Assembly: GCA_944342125.1 (NCBI GenBank)
Contig: CALVMF010000020.1
Location: forward strand, 1 to 15,150
DNA: 15,150 bases
Origin: an uncultured Bacilli bacterium
GTDB lineage: Bacteria; Bacillota_I; Bacilli_A; RFN20; CAG-826
Reading direction: 5' to 3'
The position numbers and the translations under genes were made by a program. The notes below the pieces were generated by a model that worked only from the letters and a program-made list of their open reading frames with translations, was not told the origin of the DNA and made no database searches. Position 1 is the stretch's first letter. Every line of letters starts with the position of its first letter. Positions 1 through 6,430 of this stretch are shown here, one piece after another.

Positions 1-2426
1 CCAATATTAGGAACATCTGGAGTTAAATATTCTTTACCATTTTTAGTGTCGCGACATTCAATTTCATAGCTTTCGATATGAATTGTTGTATAAACATCTT
101 CTTTAACAAGTCTTTCTGACATGATGACAGCGTCTTCATAGTTAAGACCTTCCCAAGTCATAAAGGCGACAACTACGTTTTGACCTAAAGCTAAATCGCC
201 ATTTTCCATCGAAGGACCATCAGCGATTAATTGTCCTTTCTTAATTTCTTGTCCAACTTTTACGATGCTTCTTTGATTGATGCAGGTACCATTATTGCTT
301 CTTTCATATTTTTGTAAGTGATAGGTTCTTTCGCCTTCGATTTCTTTAACTCTAATTTCTAAAGAATCACTATAGGTGACAATACCATCATTTACAGCAA
401 CAATAGCAAGACCGCAATCGTGAGCAATCTTGTGTTCAAGACCAGTTCCAACATAAGGTGCGTGTGGTCTTAAAAGTGGTAAAGCTTGTCTTTGCATGTT
501 AGCACCCATAAGAGCACGGGTGTTATCATCATTTTCAAGGAAAGGAATACAAGCTGCAGCAACTGAAACAATTTGCATTGGTGATTCATCGATAAAATCG
601 ACATCTTTTCTATCAGCTAAGATGTTTTTTCCATTGAAACGAGCAACAATCTTATCATTTGCTAATTTATGATCAACAATGTCTTCTTTAGTTGCTTGAG
701 CGATAACGTGATTATTTTCTTCATCAGCACTTAAATAGACTGTTTTTTCTAAAATATCACCTGTTTCTTTATCAACTACTCTATAAGGAGTTTCGATAAA
801 GCCATATTTATTAATTTTTGCATAAGTTGCAAGGTTATTAATTAAACCAATATTTTGTCCTTCAGGAGTTTCAATAGGACAAATACGACCATAGTGAGTG
901 AAGTGAACGTCTCTAACTTCCATACTTGCTCTATCACGAGTTAAACCACCAGGTCCTAATGCTGAAATTCTTCTTTTGTTTGCAAGTTCAGCAAGAGGGT
1001 TGGTTTGATCCATGAATTGAGAAAGTTGTGAAGATGAGAAGAATTCACGAATTGCACTAGCAAGTGGCTTAATGTTGATTAAAGATTTTGGAGAATCTTT
1101 GGTTTCATTTCCTGTAGTGACACTCATTTTTTGAGTGATATTTTTAGCCATCTTGGTTAAGCCAATTCTAAATTGAGTTTGAATAAGTTCACCAACACTT
1201 CTAATACGTCTATTTGATAAGTTATCGATATCATCGACATTGCCAAATCCATCCATTAAGTTCATAAAGTAACTGAAAATTGCAAGCATATCGCTTACAG
1301 TAACTCTAGAAACAGTTAAGTTAAGATCAGTACCGATAACATTAGAGACGACATCTTTCTTTTCGCTTGTATAAACTTTGACCATATTAACTGATCCAAA
1401 TTCATCAAGGCGAGTATTAATTGAGATGTCATAACGATGAGCGCCATTTTCAAAGAATTCTTCGTTTTGAAGTTCATCAACCATTTCTTTGGTAAGTAAG
1501 GTGCCTTTTGGATATCTAATTTCACCATTAGCAGCTACAAGATTTTCAGCAAGAATTCTGTTTTCAAGTCTATTGTAGATGCCAAGTTTTTTAGCATATT
1601 TAAATCTACCAGCACGACCTAAATCATATCTTTTTGCATCAAAGAATTTTTGAATTAAGAAGGTGTGAACACCATCTTCAGTGATTGGTTCGCCTGGTTT
1701 TAATTTTCTAAAGATTTCTTTTAATGCCTTTAAAGAGCTATTAATATCTTGATCTTTAGATAAAGTTAAATTGATACTCTCTCTATCGCCAAAAAGGGTT
1801 TTGATATCTTCTTCTTTTTCAATGCCAAGAGCCTTTAATAAAACGGTGGCTGGCATTTTTCTTTGACGATCGATACGTACCCAGAGATAACCTTTAGCAT
1901 CGCTTTCAAATTCAAGCCAGGTACCACGTCCTGGAATTAAATCTGCATTGTAAAGGTATTTACCGACTTTATTATCAAAAGTTTTTGATAAATAAGCACC
2001 TGGAGATCTAACGATTTGAGAGACGATAACTCTTTCTGCACCATTGACAATAAAAGTTCCGCTTTCAGTCATTAAAGGGATATCACCCATAAAGACATCG
2101 CTATCAACAAATTCACCAGTTTCTTTTAAAACTAACCTTAAGTTGACAGTTAAAGGTGCACTGTAAGTTAAATCTTTTTCTTTACACTCTAAGAAGGAAT
2201 GCTTAGGAGCGTCTAGATGGAATGAGTTATAAATAATAGACATTGTATCCCCATAATTTGAGATAGGGAAAACATCTCTAAAGACTTCATCAATACCATC
2301 TTTTAAGAAGTTTTTGTAAGATTCAGTTTGAATTTCAACAAGATAAGGTAACTCTAATGTACCGCCAATCTTGGAGAAATTAATACGATCGTTGTTAATC
2401 TTTGGATAATCTTTGTAAGATTTCAT
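1..2426 (-). CDS. rpoB: RNA polymerase beta subunit, N-terminal ~808 residues (partial, runs off left edge)
   Basis: Catalytic beta subunit of RNA polymerase, cut by the window edge so the C-terminal part is missing. The start is ATG at 2426, preceded by AGGAGA at 2435-2440 with an 8-nt gap; translation begins MKSYKDYPKINNDRINF. The reading frame is open to base 1. Recognisable blocks include the lobe motif NGAERVIVSQIVRSPGAY, the rifampicin-pocket region (FFSSSQLSQFMDQ, then KRRISALGPGGLTR) at about residues 465-500, and the following HYGRICPIETPEGQNIGLI block. The residue equivalent to E. coli His526 is Asn483 (codon AAC, 978-980); the equivalents of Asp516 and Ser531 are unchanged. The gene follows ybxB by 15 nt and is probably transcribed from the ribosomal-protein promoters upstream. 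Identification is certain; drug phenotype is inference. Confidence 0.98.
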   Translation of the reverse strand, partial: MKSYKDYPKINNDRINFSKIGGTLELPYLVEIQTESYKNFLKDGIDEVFRDVFPISNYGDTMSIIYNSFHLDAPKHSFLECKEKDLTYSAPLTVNLRLVLKETGEFVDSDVFMGDIPLMTESGTFIVNGAERVIVSQIVRSPGAYLSKTFDNKVGKYLYNADLIPGRGTWLEFESDAKGYLWVRIDRQRKMPATVLLKALGIEKEEDIKTLFGDRESINLTLSKDQDINSSLKALKEIFRKLKPGEPITEDGVHTFLIQKFFDAKRYDLGRAGRFKYAKKLGIYNRLENRILAENLVAANGEIRYPKGTLLTKEMVDELQNEEFFENGAHRYDISINTRLDEFGSVNMVKVYTSEKKDVVSNVIGTDLNLTVSRVTVSDMLAIFSYFMNLMDGFGNVDDIDNLSNRRIRSVGELIQTQFRIGLTKMAKNITQKMSVTTGNETKDSPKSLINIKPLASAIREFFSSSQLSQFMDQTNPLAELANKRRISALGPGGLTRDRASMEVRDVHFTHYGRICPIETPEGQNIGLINNLATYAKINKYGFIETPYRVVDKETGDILEKTVYLSADEENNHVIAQATKEDIVDHKLANDKIVARFNGKNILADRKDVDFIDESPMQIVSVAAACIPFLENDDNTRALMGANMQRQALPLLRPHAPYVGTGLEHKIAHDCGLAIVAVNDGIVTYSDSLEIRVKEIEGERTYHLQKYERSNNGTCINQRSIVKVGQEIKKGQLIADGPSMENGDLALGQNVVVAFMTWEGLNYEDAVIMSERLVKEDVYTTIHIESYEIECRDTKNGKEYLTPDVPNI

Positions 2427-2441
2427 CTAATACTTCTCCTT

Positions 2442-3032
2442 CTACAAACATTCGATGACGAAATATCCTTTTTCTTTGTGCTTTACATCAACCGATGAAA
2501 ACAAAGTTTTAAGATACTCCATGTGGGATAAAGCGCCTTTATCTTTACGAATGACTAGATAAAGTTTGCCGTTTTCATTTAGATGTTTTTTGCTATCTTC
2601 ATATAAAGAATAGATTTTTTCTTTACCAACGGAGATAGGTGGATTAAAAACAATAAAATCAAACTTCCCGTCTAATAATAAGTAGCCGTCACTTAGAGAG
2701 CATTTACCATTCAAATCGTATTGCCTTAAGTTTCTACTAGTTAGTTCTACGCATTTAGGATTGACATCTGAACAAGTTAAGTCGATTTTATCTTTTAAAA
2801 TAAGTTTTAAAGATATTCCAACAGGTCCATATCCGCATCCAAGGTCTAGAACTTTACCATATAAATTCATTTCTAGAAGCGCCTTAATAAAGATATAAGT
2901 GCCTCTATCAATTTCCTTATTAGAGAAGACTCCCGAGTCAGTTTCTAGCTCAATCTCCTTATCAAAAATATTAAATTTAATCAGCCTTTTGCGGCTTTTT
3001 TGATTAGGATCATAGGTAAAATAGTGACTCAT
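2442..3032 (-). CDS. ybxB: Class I SAM-dependent methyltransferase, RsmC/YbxB-like
   Basis: 196-residue methyltransferase located between rplL and rpoB, the same place as B. subtilis ybxB, whose family is annotated as a 16S rRNA guanine-N2 methyltransferase related to the C-terminal half of RsmC. Visible motifs are the SAM-binding motif I VLDLGCGYGPVGI at residues 61-73, an acidic motif II around SDVNP (88-92), and the catalytic motif IV FNPPISVG at 129-136, typical of N-methyltransferases acting on exocyclic amino groups. The N-terminal 50 residues (YFTYDPN start and a DSGVFS segment) match the usual entry of this family. The Shine-Dalgarno is weak (AGAAGAAG just before ATG at 3032), and a terminator-like hairpin lies between it and rplL, so its expression should be much lower than that of the ribosomal proteins. 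Substrate is inferred from family and synteny. Confidence 0.9.
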   Translation of the reverse strand: MSHYFTYDPNQKSRKRLIKFNIFDKEIELETDSGVFSNKEIDRGTYIFIKALLEMNLYGKVLDLGCGYGPVGISLKLILKDKIDLTCSDVNPKCVELTSRNLRQYDLNGKCSLSDGYLLLDGKFDFIVFNPPISVGKEKIYSLYEDSKKHLNENGKLYLVIRKDKGALSHMEYLKTLFSSVDVKHKEKGYFVIECL

Positions 3033-3052
3033 TTCTTCTTCTATAAATAGGC

Positions 3053-3082
3053 AAAAACCTGCCCTAAGTACTTAGAGCAGGT
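3053..3082 (-). terminator. Attenuator/terminator hairpin between rplL and ybxB-rpoB
   Basis: Read on the minus strand, a stem ACCTGC/GCAGGT (3077-3082 with 3057-3062) encloses a self-complementary CTAAGTACTTAG element separated by one C/A mismatch. It is followed at once by a T-run (3053-3057). It begins 22 nt after the rplL stop and ends 20 nt before the ybxB start. The shape is that of an intrinsic terminator with a short U-tract, which suggests partial termination, because no convincing promoter is visible between it and rpoB. This position parallels the known rplL-rpoB attenuator of enterobacteria; equivalence is inference. Confidence 0.75.
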
Positions 3083-3104
3083 ATTTAATTAAAAGTTGAA
3101 TATA

Positions 3105-3476
3105 CTATTTAATTTCAACTTGAGCACCAGCAGCTTCTAAAGCTTTCTTGTGTTCTTCTGCTTCAACTGGTGAAATGTGTTCTTTAACAACACTTGGAGC
3201 AGCATCAACTAATTTCTTAGCATCCATTAATCCTAAGCCAGTGATAGCTTGAACTGCTTTGATTGTAGCAACCTTGTTCATACCACATGCTTTTAAAGTT
3301 AATGTGACTTCGGTTGGTCCTTTCTTTTCTTCTTCAGCTGGAGCAGCAGCAGCTGCAACAGGAGCAGCAGCAGTAACACCAAATTCTTCTTCGATTGCTT
3401 TTACTAAATCATTTAATTCGACAACTGTCATTTCTTTAACAGCAGCGATAATTTCTTCGTTTGTTAATTTTGCCAT
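3105..3476 (-). CDS. rplL: 50S ribosomal protein L7/L12
   Basis: Stalk protein that binds L10 as dimers and recruits translational GTPases. The 123 residues show the three expected parts: a helical N-terminal dimerisation domain (about 1-33), an Ala/Pro/Glu-rich flexible hinge (about 35-52), and a C-terminal domain from about 54 containing the factor-binding helix region KVATIKAVQAITGLGL. It ends in QVEIK, close to the family consensus. The start ATG is at 3476 with GGAGG at 3486-3490, 9 nt away. It lies 33 nt downstream of rplJ and is co-transcribed with it; the hairpin after its stop would let the mRNA for L12 accumulate above that of rpoB, consistent with the multicopy stoichiometry of L12. 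Confidence 0.99.
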   Translation of the reverse strand: MAKLTNEEIIAAVKEMTVVELNDLVKAIEEEFGVTAAAPVAAAAAPAEEEKKGPTEVTLTLKACGMNKVATIKAVQAITGLGLMDAKKLVDAAPSVVKEHISPVEAEEHKKALEAAGAQVEIK

Positions 3477-3509
3477 TTTTTAATTCCTCCATTTAATACG
3501 TAGCAAATA

Positions 3510-3998
3510 CTATTTCTTTTCTGCGACTTGGCTTAATGAATAAGCTAAGTTTCTCATAGGTGCTTGTAATACGCTTAAAAGCATTGAAACAAGACCTTCT
3601 TTTGATGGTAATGAAGCGATAGTTTTAACATAATCTGCATCACATACCTTGTTTTCGATAATTCCACCTTTAATGTTGAATGCATCGAATTTTTTAGCAA
3701 ATTTTGCAACAGCTCCTAATGAACCGTTTGTGTAATCTTCAAAGAAGATAAACATGTTTGGTCCACTAAGGTATTGATCAAATTCTTTGTGGTCATTAAC
3801 ATCAGCGGCTCTTGTTACAAGTGAATTTTTGTAAACAGTAGCAACAGCGTTCTTTTCTCTTAAAGTCTTTCTTAATGAGCTAATTTCAGCAACTGTAAGA
3901 CCTCTGTATTCGCAGACAACAGTAGCTTTACTATTCTTCATTAATTCGGAGACTTCATTAACCACAGCTTCTTTTTGCTTTAAGATACTTTGATTCAT
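3510..3998 (-). CDS. rplJ: 50S ribosomal protein L10
   Basis: 162-residue base of the ribosomal stalk, binding 23S rRNA through its N-terminal domain and L7/L12 dimers through its C-terminal helix. The N-terminus MNQSILKQKEAVVNEV and the internal VVCEYRGLTVAEISSLRKTLRE segment are typical of L10, as is the C-terminal PMRNLAYSLSQVAEKK. I chose ATG 3998 because it has a perfect AAGGAGG at 4004-4010 with a 5-nt gap. The frame extends upstream to another ATG at 4037, but those 13 extra codons fall inside the structured leader and have no ribosome site. Expression is likely feedback-regulated by L10 or the L10-L12 complex binding the leader directly upstream. Confidence 0.98.
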   Translation of the reverse strand: MNQSILKQKEAVVNEVSELMKNSKATVVCEYRGLTVAEISSLRKTLREKNAVATVYKNSLVTRAADVNDHKEFDQYLSGPNMFIFFEDYTNGSLGAVAKFAKKFDAFNIKGGIIENKVCDADYVKTIASLPSKEGLVSMLLSVLQAPMRNLAYSLSQVAEKK

Positions 3999-4019
3999 TT
4001 TAACCTCCTTAAATATATT

Positions 4020-4112
4020 TCGAGGCCAAATATACATTGAGGATTTATTAATAATTACCTCGGTAACTTTATTAAGGCTTAGCCCGTTACTGTCTTTGGT
4101 ATATTTTGCCTA
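4020..4112 (-). promoter_or_regulatory. L10 leader RNA (rplJ-rplL autoregulatory element)
   Basis: The 5' region of rplJ on the minus strand carries the hallmarks of the Firmicutes L10 leader. These are ACCAAAGACAGTAACGGG (4084-4101) and a downstream TTACCGAGGT segment, joined by GTAAC/GTTAC pairing. A long closing helix forms between 4099-4110 and 4024-4035 (11 of 12 positions complementary). The 5' strand of the closing helix starts 13 nt after the rplA stop. The known role of this RNA is to bind L10(L12) in a kink-turn-like site and repress the operon. I saw no clear U-tract terminator inside it, so control of translation or of hairpin choice near the AAGGAGG site is likelier than classical attenuation; that last point is inference. 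Confidence 0.8.
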
Positions 4113-4122
4113 CTAAACTAAA

Positions 4123-4800
4123 TTAATTAAATTGAACTTTGATGGAAGGACCCATTGTTGTGACAATGTGACAAGATAAGATGTAATTGCCTTTAACAAC
4201 AGCTGGTCTAACTTTGATAATTTGATTGATAAGAGTTTTAACGTTTTCTTCAAGTTTCTCAGTATCAAAGCTAACTTTACCAACAGCAACGTTGACGTTA
4301 CCATCTTTATCAGCTCTATATTCGACCTTACCAGCCTTAAGTTCTTTAACCATTTTGGCGATATCTGGTCCAACAGTACCAGTTTTTGGGTTTGGCATTA
4401 AGCCTTTAGGACCTAAAACTCTACCATTTTTACCAATTTCACCCATCATTTCAGGAGTTGCACACATTACATCGAAATCAAACCATTTTTCAGTAACGAT
4501 TTTTTCGAGTAATTCTTTTCCGCCAGCATAATCAGCACCAGCTGCTTTTGCTTCATCGGCTTTATTTGTAATTGCAACAACTCTAACGTTTTTACCAGTT
4601 CCAGCAGGGAGGATAACAGTTCCTCTAACTTGTTGATCAGCTTTCTTAGTGTTGATGTTTAATCTCATAGAAATAGCGACTGTAGCATCAAACTTTGTAG
4701 TTGAAGTTTGTTTAACAAGTTCGCAAGCTTCATGAACTGAATAGACTTTTTCTTTATCGACTAATTTTAGAGCTGCTTGATATTTCTTTCCGTGTTTCAT
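4123..4800 (-). CDS. rplA: 50S ribosomal protein L1
   Basis: 225-residue L1-stalk protein that binds 23S rRNA helices 76-78, assists release of deacylated tRNA, and acts as the translational repressor of the L11 operon in many bacteria. Diagnostic segments are MKHGKKYQAALK at the start, the KADQQVRGTVILPAGTGK block, GRVLGPKGLMPNPKTGTV in domain II, and the VGKVSFDTEKLEEN C-terminal region. The start is ATG 4800, because GGAGGG (4807-4812) sits 6 nt upstream; the earlier in-frame TTG at 4806 abuts the ribosome site and is rejected. It follows rplK by 14 nt and shares its transcript. Length is normal for bacterial L1 (about 225-235). Confidence 0.99.
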   Translation of the reverse strand: MKHGKKYQAALKLVDKEKVYSVHEACELVKQTSTTKFDATVAISMRLNINTKKADQQVRGTVILPAGTGKNVRVVAITNKADEAKAAGADYAGGKELLEKIVTEKWFDFDVMCATPEMMGEIGKNGRVLGPKGLMPNPKTGTVGPDIAKMVKELKAGKVEYRADKDGNVNVAVGKVSFDTEKLEENVKTLINQIIKVRPAVVKGNYILSCHIVTTMGPSIKVQFN

Positions 4801-4814
4801 CTTCAACCCTCCAA

Positions 4815-5228
4815 TTAATCTACTACTTCGAGGCCCATGTTACGTGCACTGCCTTCGACGATCTTCATTGCTGCTTCAATGTCATTTGCATTTAAATCTG
4901 GCATTTTGTATTCAGCAATTTCTTTAACTTGTGCTCTTGTTACTTTGCCAACTTTTGTGGTTTTAGCATTAGCACTACCTTTTGCAACACCAGCAGCTTT
5001 TAAAAGTAAGCCAGTGACTGGAGAAGTTTTAATCTCCATGCTGAAGGTTTTATCTTCGTAAGCTGTAATTATTACAGGGACAACTTGACCCTTTCTGTCG
5101 GCTGTTTTTGCGTTAAATTCAGTACAGAATTTTGGCATAACAACGCCTGCGCTAGCTAATTTTGGTCCTGGTTTTGCTTCGCCACCAGGGAGTTCCATCT
5201 TAACTACTTTTGCGACTCTTTTTGCCAT
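4815..5228 (-). CDS. rplK: 50S ribosomal protein L11, with shortened N-terminal proline region
   Basis: 137-residue L11 at the GTPase-associated centre, binding 23S helices 43/44 near the thiostrepton site. The C-terminal RNA-binding domain is canonical (KVGKVTRAQVKEIAEYKMPDLNANDIEAAM, ending GSARNMGLEV). In the N-terminal domain the usual PPVGPALGQxGVNIM segment is replaced by GPKLASAGVVMPKFC (residues 22-36), which aligns with about four residues missing and one of the two adjacent prolines lost. From memory, Mycoplasma L11 has a similar short form (AKPGPALAGVGI). The start ATG 5228 has AAAGGAG at 5236-5242, 7 nt upstream. It is the first gene of its transcript, with its own promoter and leader. 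Confidence 0.98.
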   Translation of the reverse strand: MAKRVAKVVKMELPGGEAKPGPKLASAGVVMPKFCTEFNAKTADRKGQVVPVIITAYEDKTFSMEIKTSPVTGLLLKAAGVAKGSANAKTTKVGKVTRAQVKEIAEYKMPDLNANDIEAAMKIVEGSARNMGLEVVD

Positions 5229-5320
5229 TGTAGTTCTCCTTTCAATGTTAGTAGTTCGGAGTAGTTCGCCTCTCCTTCTACCCTATTAGATTTATCTAAT
5301 AGCACTTCAAACCGAAATGC
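5229..5320 (-). promoter_or_regulatory. rplK 5' leader with hairpin and three GAACTAC repeats
   Basis: The roughly 90-nt untranslated leader between the predicted rplK transcription start and AUG holds a perfect 8-bp hairpin (CTATTAGA / TCTAATAG, 5283-5302, TAAA loop on the RNA). It also holds three direct copies of GAACTAC on the minus strand (5261-5267, 5251-5257, 5230-5236). The first two are a tandem 10-nt repeat of CGAACTAC; the third lies between the Shine-Dalgarno and the AUG. L1 repression of L11 operons through the leader is established in other bacteria; that these elements form the L1 site is inference. Confidence 0.55.
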
Positions 5321-5326
5321 TTTATA

Positions 5327-5355
5327 AATATACGCTAAATAAAAGCGTTTATCAA
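5327..5355 (-). promoter_or_regulatory. Vegetative promoter for rplK-rplA-rplJ-rplL
   Basis: On the minus strand TTGATA (5350-5355) and TATATT (5327-5332) are separated by exactly 17 nt, a good sigma-A type match. The predicted start near 5320 gives a leader of about 90 nt. The spacer contains an inverted repeat ACGCT-N7-AGCGT (5332-5336 and 5344-5348). Confidence 0.75.
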
Positions 5356-5460
5356 CTAGAAAATTAATGAAAGAATTTTCATGGTTTTTCAAGTTGGGAC
5401 TTAACGTTACTTTTTTGCTTTGTTAAAAGTCGATTAAAAAGAAAAACAAGCTATTTAACA

Positions 5461-5530
5461 TTGCAATTTTTTTCTAGAAAAAATTGGTTAAATTTGCAAT
5501 TTTCTTTGCAAAACTTGGTTATTTGCTAAT
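5461..5530 (-). repeat. AT-rich repeat cluster upstream of the rplK promoter
   Basis: This stretch carries two exact TTGCAATTTT copies (plus-strand 5461-5470 and 5494-5503), a related TTGCAAAA (5506-5513), and two TTGGTTA copies (5484-5490, 5515-5521), each followed closely by TTTGC. TTGCAA is itself palindromic, so the cluster could be a protein-binding array or an A/T-rich upstream element. No open reading frame or RNA family is recognisable between 5400 and 5555. Confidence 0.4.
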
Positions 5531-5555
5531 TATTTCCGTTTTTAAGAAGATTTTA

Positions 5556-5583
5556 AAAGGTCGCCATTTTTTAAGCGACCTTT
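5556..5583 (-). terminator. Intrinsic terminator after nusG
   Basis: A perfect 9-bp stem AAAGGTCGC/GCGACCTTT (5556-5564 with 5575-5583) with a 10-nt loop lies 20 nt past the nusG stop. On the minus strand it is followed by TTTTAAAATCTT. It separates the rpmG-secE-nusG transcript from the rplK promoter. The stem is symmetric, so it could also act on the other strand, but no plus-strand gene needs it. Confidence 0.8.
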
Positions 5584-5603
5584 AAATTAAATTTCGATAA
5601 AAC

Positions 5604-6200
5604 TTAAATTCTAATAATTTCAGAAAATTCAAGTTCGACTGGTGTAATTCTTCCAAAGAACATTGTTTGAACTACAACAGTACCATTTTCTTTATCGATA
5701 TTAGAAATTTTCCCTTCAAGTCCATCAAATGTGCCATGGATAATTTTGACAGCATCTCCGATGTGATAATCTTCATACATTGAACTATCAACAACACCCA
5801 TTCTTTTAAGAACTGCTTCGATTTCTCTACTAGAAACAGGGGTTGGCTTTTGACCGCCACCACTAGAACCAGCAATACCAGTAACACCTGGAGTATTTCT
5901 AATCATAAACCAGCTTTCATCTGTCATAATCATTTCAACGAAAACATAACCTGGATAAAGGTTTATAGTTTTCATTTTTGGTTCTTCAACGCCAGTCTCT
6001 TTATTTTTAACGGTTTTTAATTTACCTTCTTTGTCTTTTTCTTGAATTTGTTCTTCTGGGACGACAATTCTGAAAACAAAATCTTTTAGATTCATGCTTT
6101 CAATACGTCTTTTAATATTTTCGGCTGCTTTTTGTTCGTGACCGCTATAAGTTGTAGCAATATACCATTGCTTTTCAGCGTATTTCTTTGAATCTTCCAT
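5604..6200 (-). CDS. nusG: Transcription elongation/antitermination factor NusG
   Basis: 198-residue NusG, which binds the RNA polymerase clamp through its NGN domain and links transcription to translation or termination through its KOW domain. The NGN domain (about 11-112) contains WYIATTYSGHEQKA, FRIVVPEE, LYPGYVFVEM and WFMIRNTPGVTGI. The KOW domain (about 145-198) has IGDAVKIIHGTFDGLEGK and ends FFGRITPVELEFSEI. It is about 20 residues longer than my recollection of B. subtilis NusG, mostly a charged insert at about residues 56-78 (EKDKEGKLKTVKNKETGVEE). The start ATG 6200 has GGAGG at 6208-6212 with a 7-nt gap; the ATG at 6206 is only 1 nt from it. It lies 17 nt downstream of secE. Confidence 0.98.
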   Translation of the reverse strand: MEDSKKYAEKQWYIATTYSGHEQKAAENIKRRIESMNLKDFVFRIVVPEEQIQEKDKEGKLKTVKNKETGVEEPKMKTINLYPGYVFVEMIMTDESWFMIRNTPGVTGIAGSSGGGQKPTPVSSREIEAVLKRMGVVDSSMYEDYHIGDAVKIIHGTFDGLEGKISNIDKENGTVVVQTMFFGRITPVELEFSEIIRI

Positions 6201-6217
6201 TACCATACCTCCAACAA

Positions 6218-6421
6218 CTAGCCTCTCATTGAGCTAAAAGCATCTCTTAATTGTTGAACAAGAATACCACCTGCGTAATCTTCAAGAGCAAGAAAAATAG
6301 CTGCAAAAATTGTTATACACAAAACAACAGCGACTGCAGGTACGAATTGCAATCTTTTTGGCCATTTAATTCTTTTTCCTTCTTTGAATACACCTTTGAA
6401 ATAACCTGTAATCTTTCTCAT
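6218..6421 (-). CDS. secE: Preprotein translocase subunit SecE
   Basis: 67-residue single-span SecE, the clamp subunit of the SecYEG channel in the cytoplasmic membrane. The N-terminal amphipathic helix carries the conserved FKEGKRIKWPKR segment (12-23, including the KWP signature), followed by one hydrophobic membrane segment at about residues 26-46 and a short C-terminal tail. This is the minimal one-helix form usual in Bacillota. The ATG at 6421 has GAGG 7 nt upstream that overlaps the rpmG stop codon, so translation of the two genes is probably coupled. Its position between rpmG and nusG is almost universal. Confidence 0.97.
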   Translation of the reverse strand: MRKITGYFKGVFKEGKRIKWPKRLQFVPAVAVVLCITIFAAIFLALEDYAGGILVQQLRDAFSSMRG

Positions 6422-6430
6422 AAGTTTACC

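Noticed and set aside
3259..3483. 74-aa plus-strand frame opposite rplL
   Set aside because: Alanine/serine-rich antisense shadow of the L7/L12 hinge, with no promoter or Shine-Dalgarno.
4113..4373. 86-aa frame overlapping the end of rplA on the same strand
   Set aside because: Out-of-frame shadow of rplA, Leu/Lys-rich from AT-rich codons, without a ribosome site.
5204..5392. 62-aa minus-strand frame overlapping the rplK start
   Set aside because: It spans the rplK promoter boxes and leader hairpin, has no ribosome site, and its end is just rplK read in another frame.
5466..5487. Near-palindrome of T-run, CTAG, A-run in the rplK upstream region
   Set aside because: Purely A/T arms around CTAG with unequal run lengths; expected in AT-rich DNA and not a credible terminator by itself.
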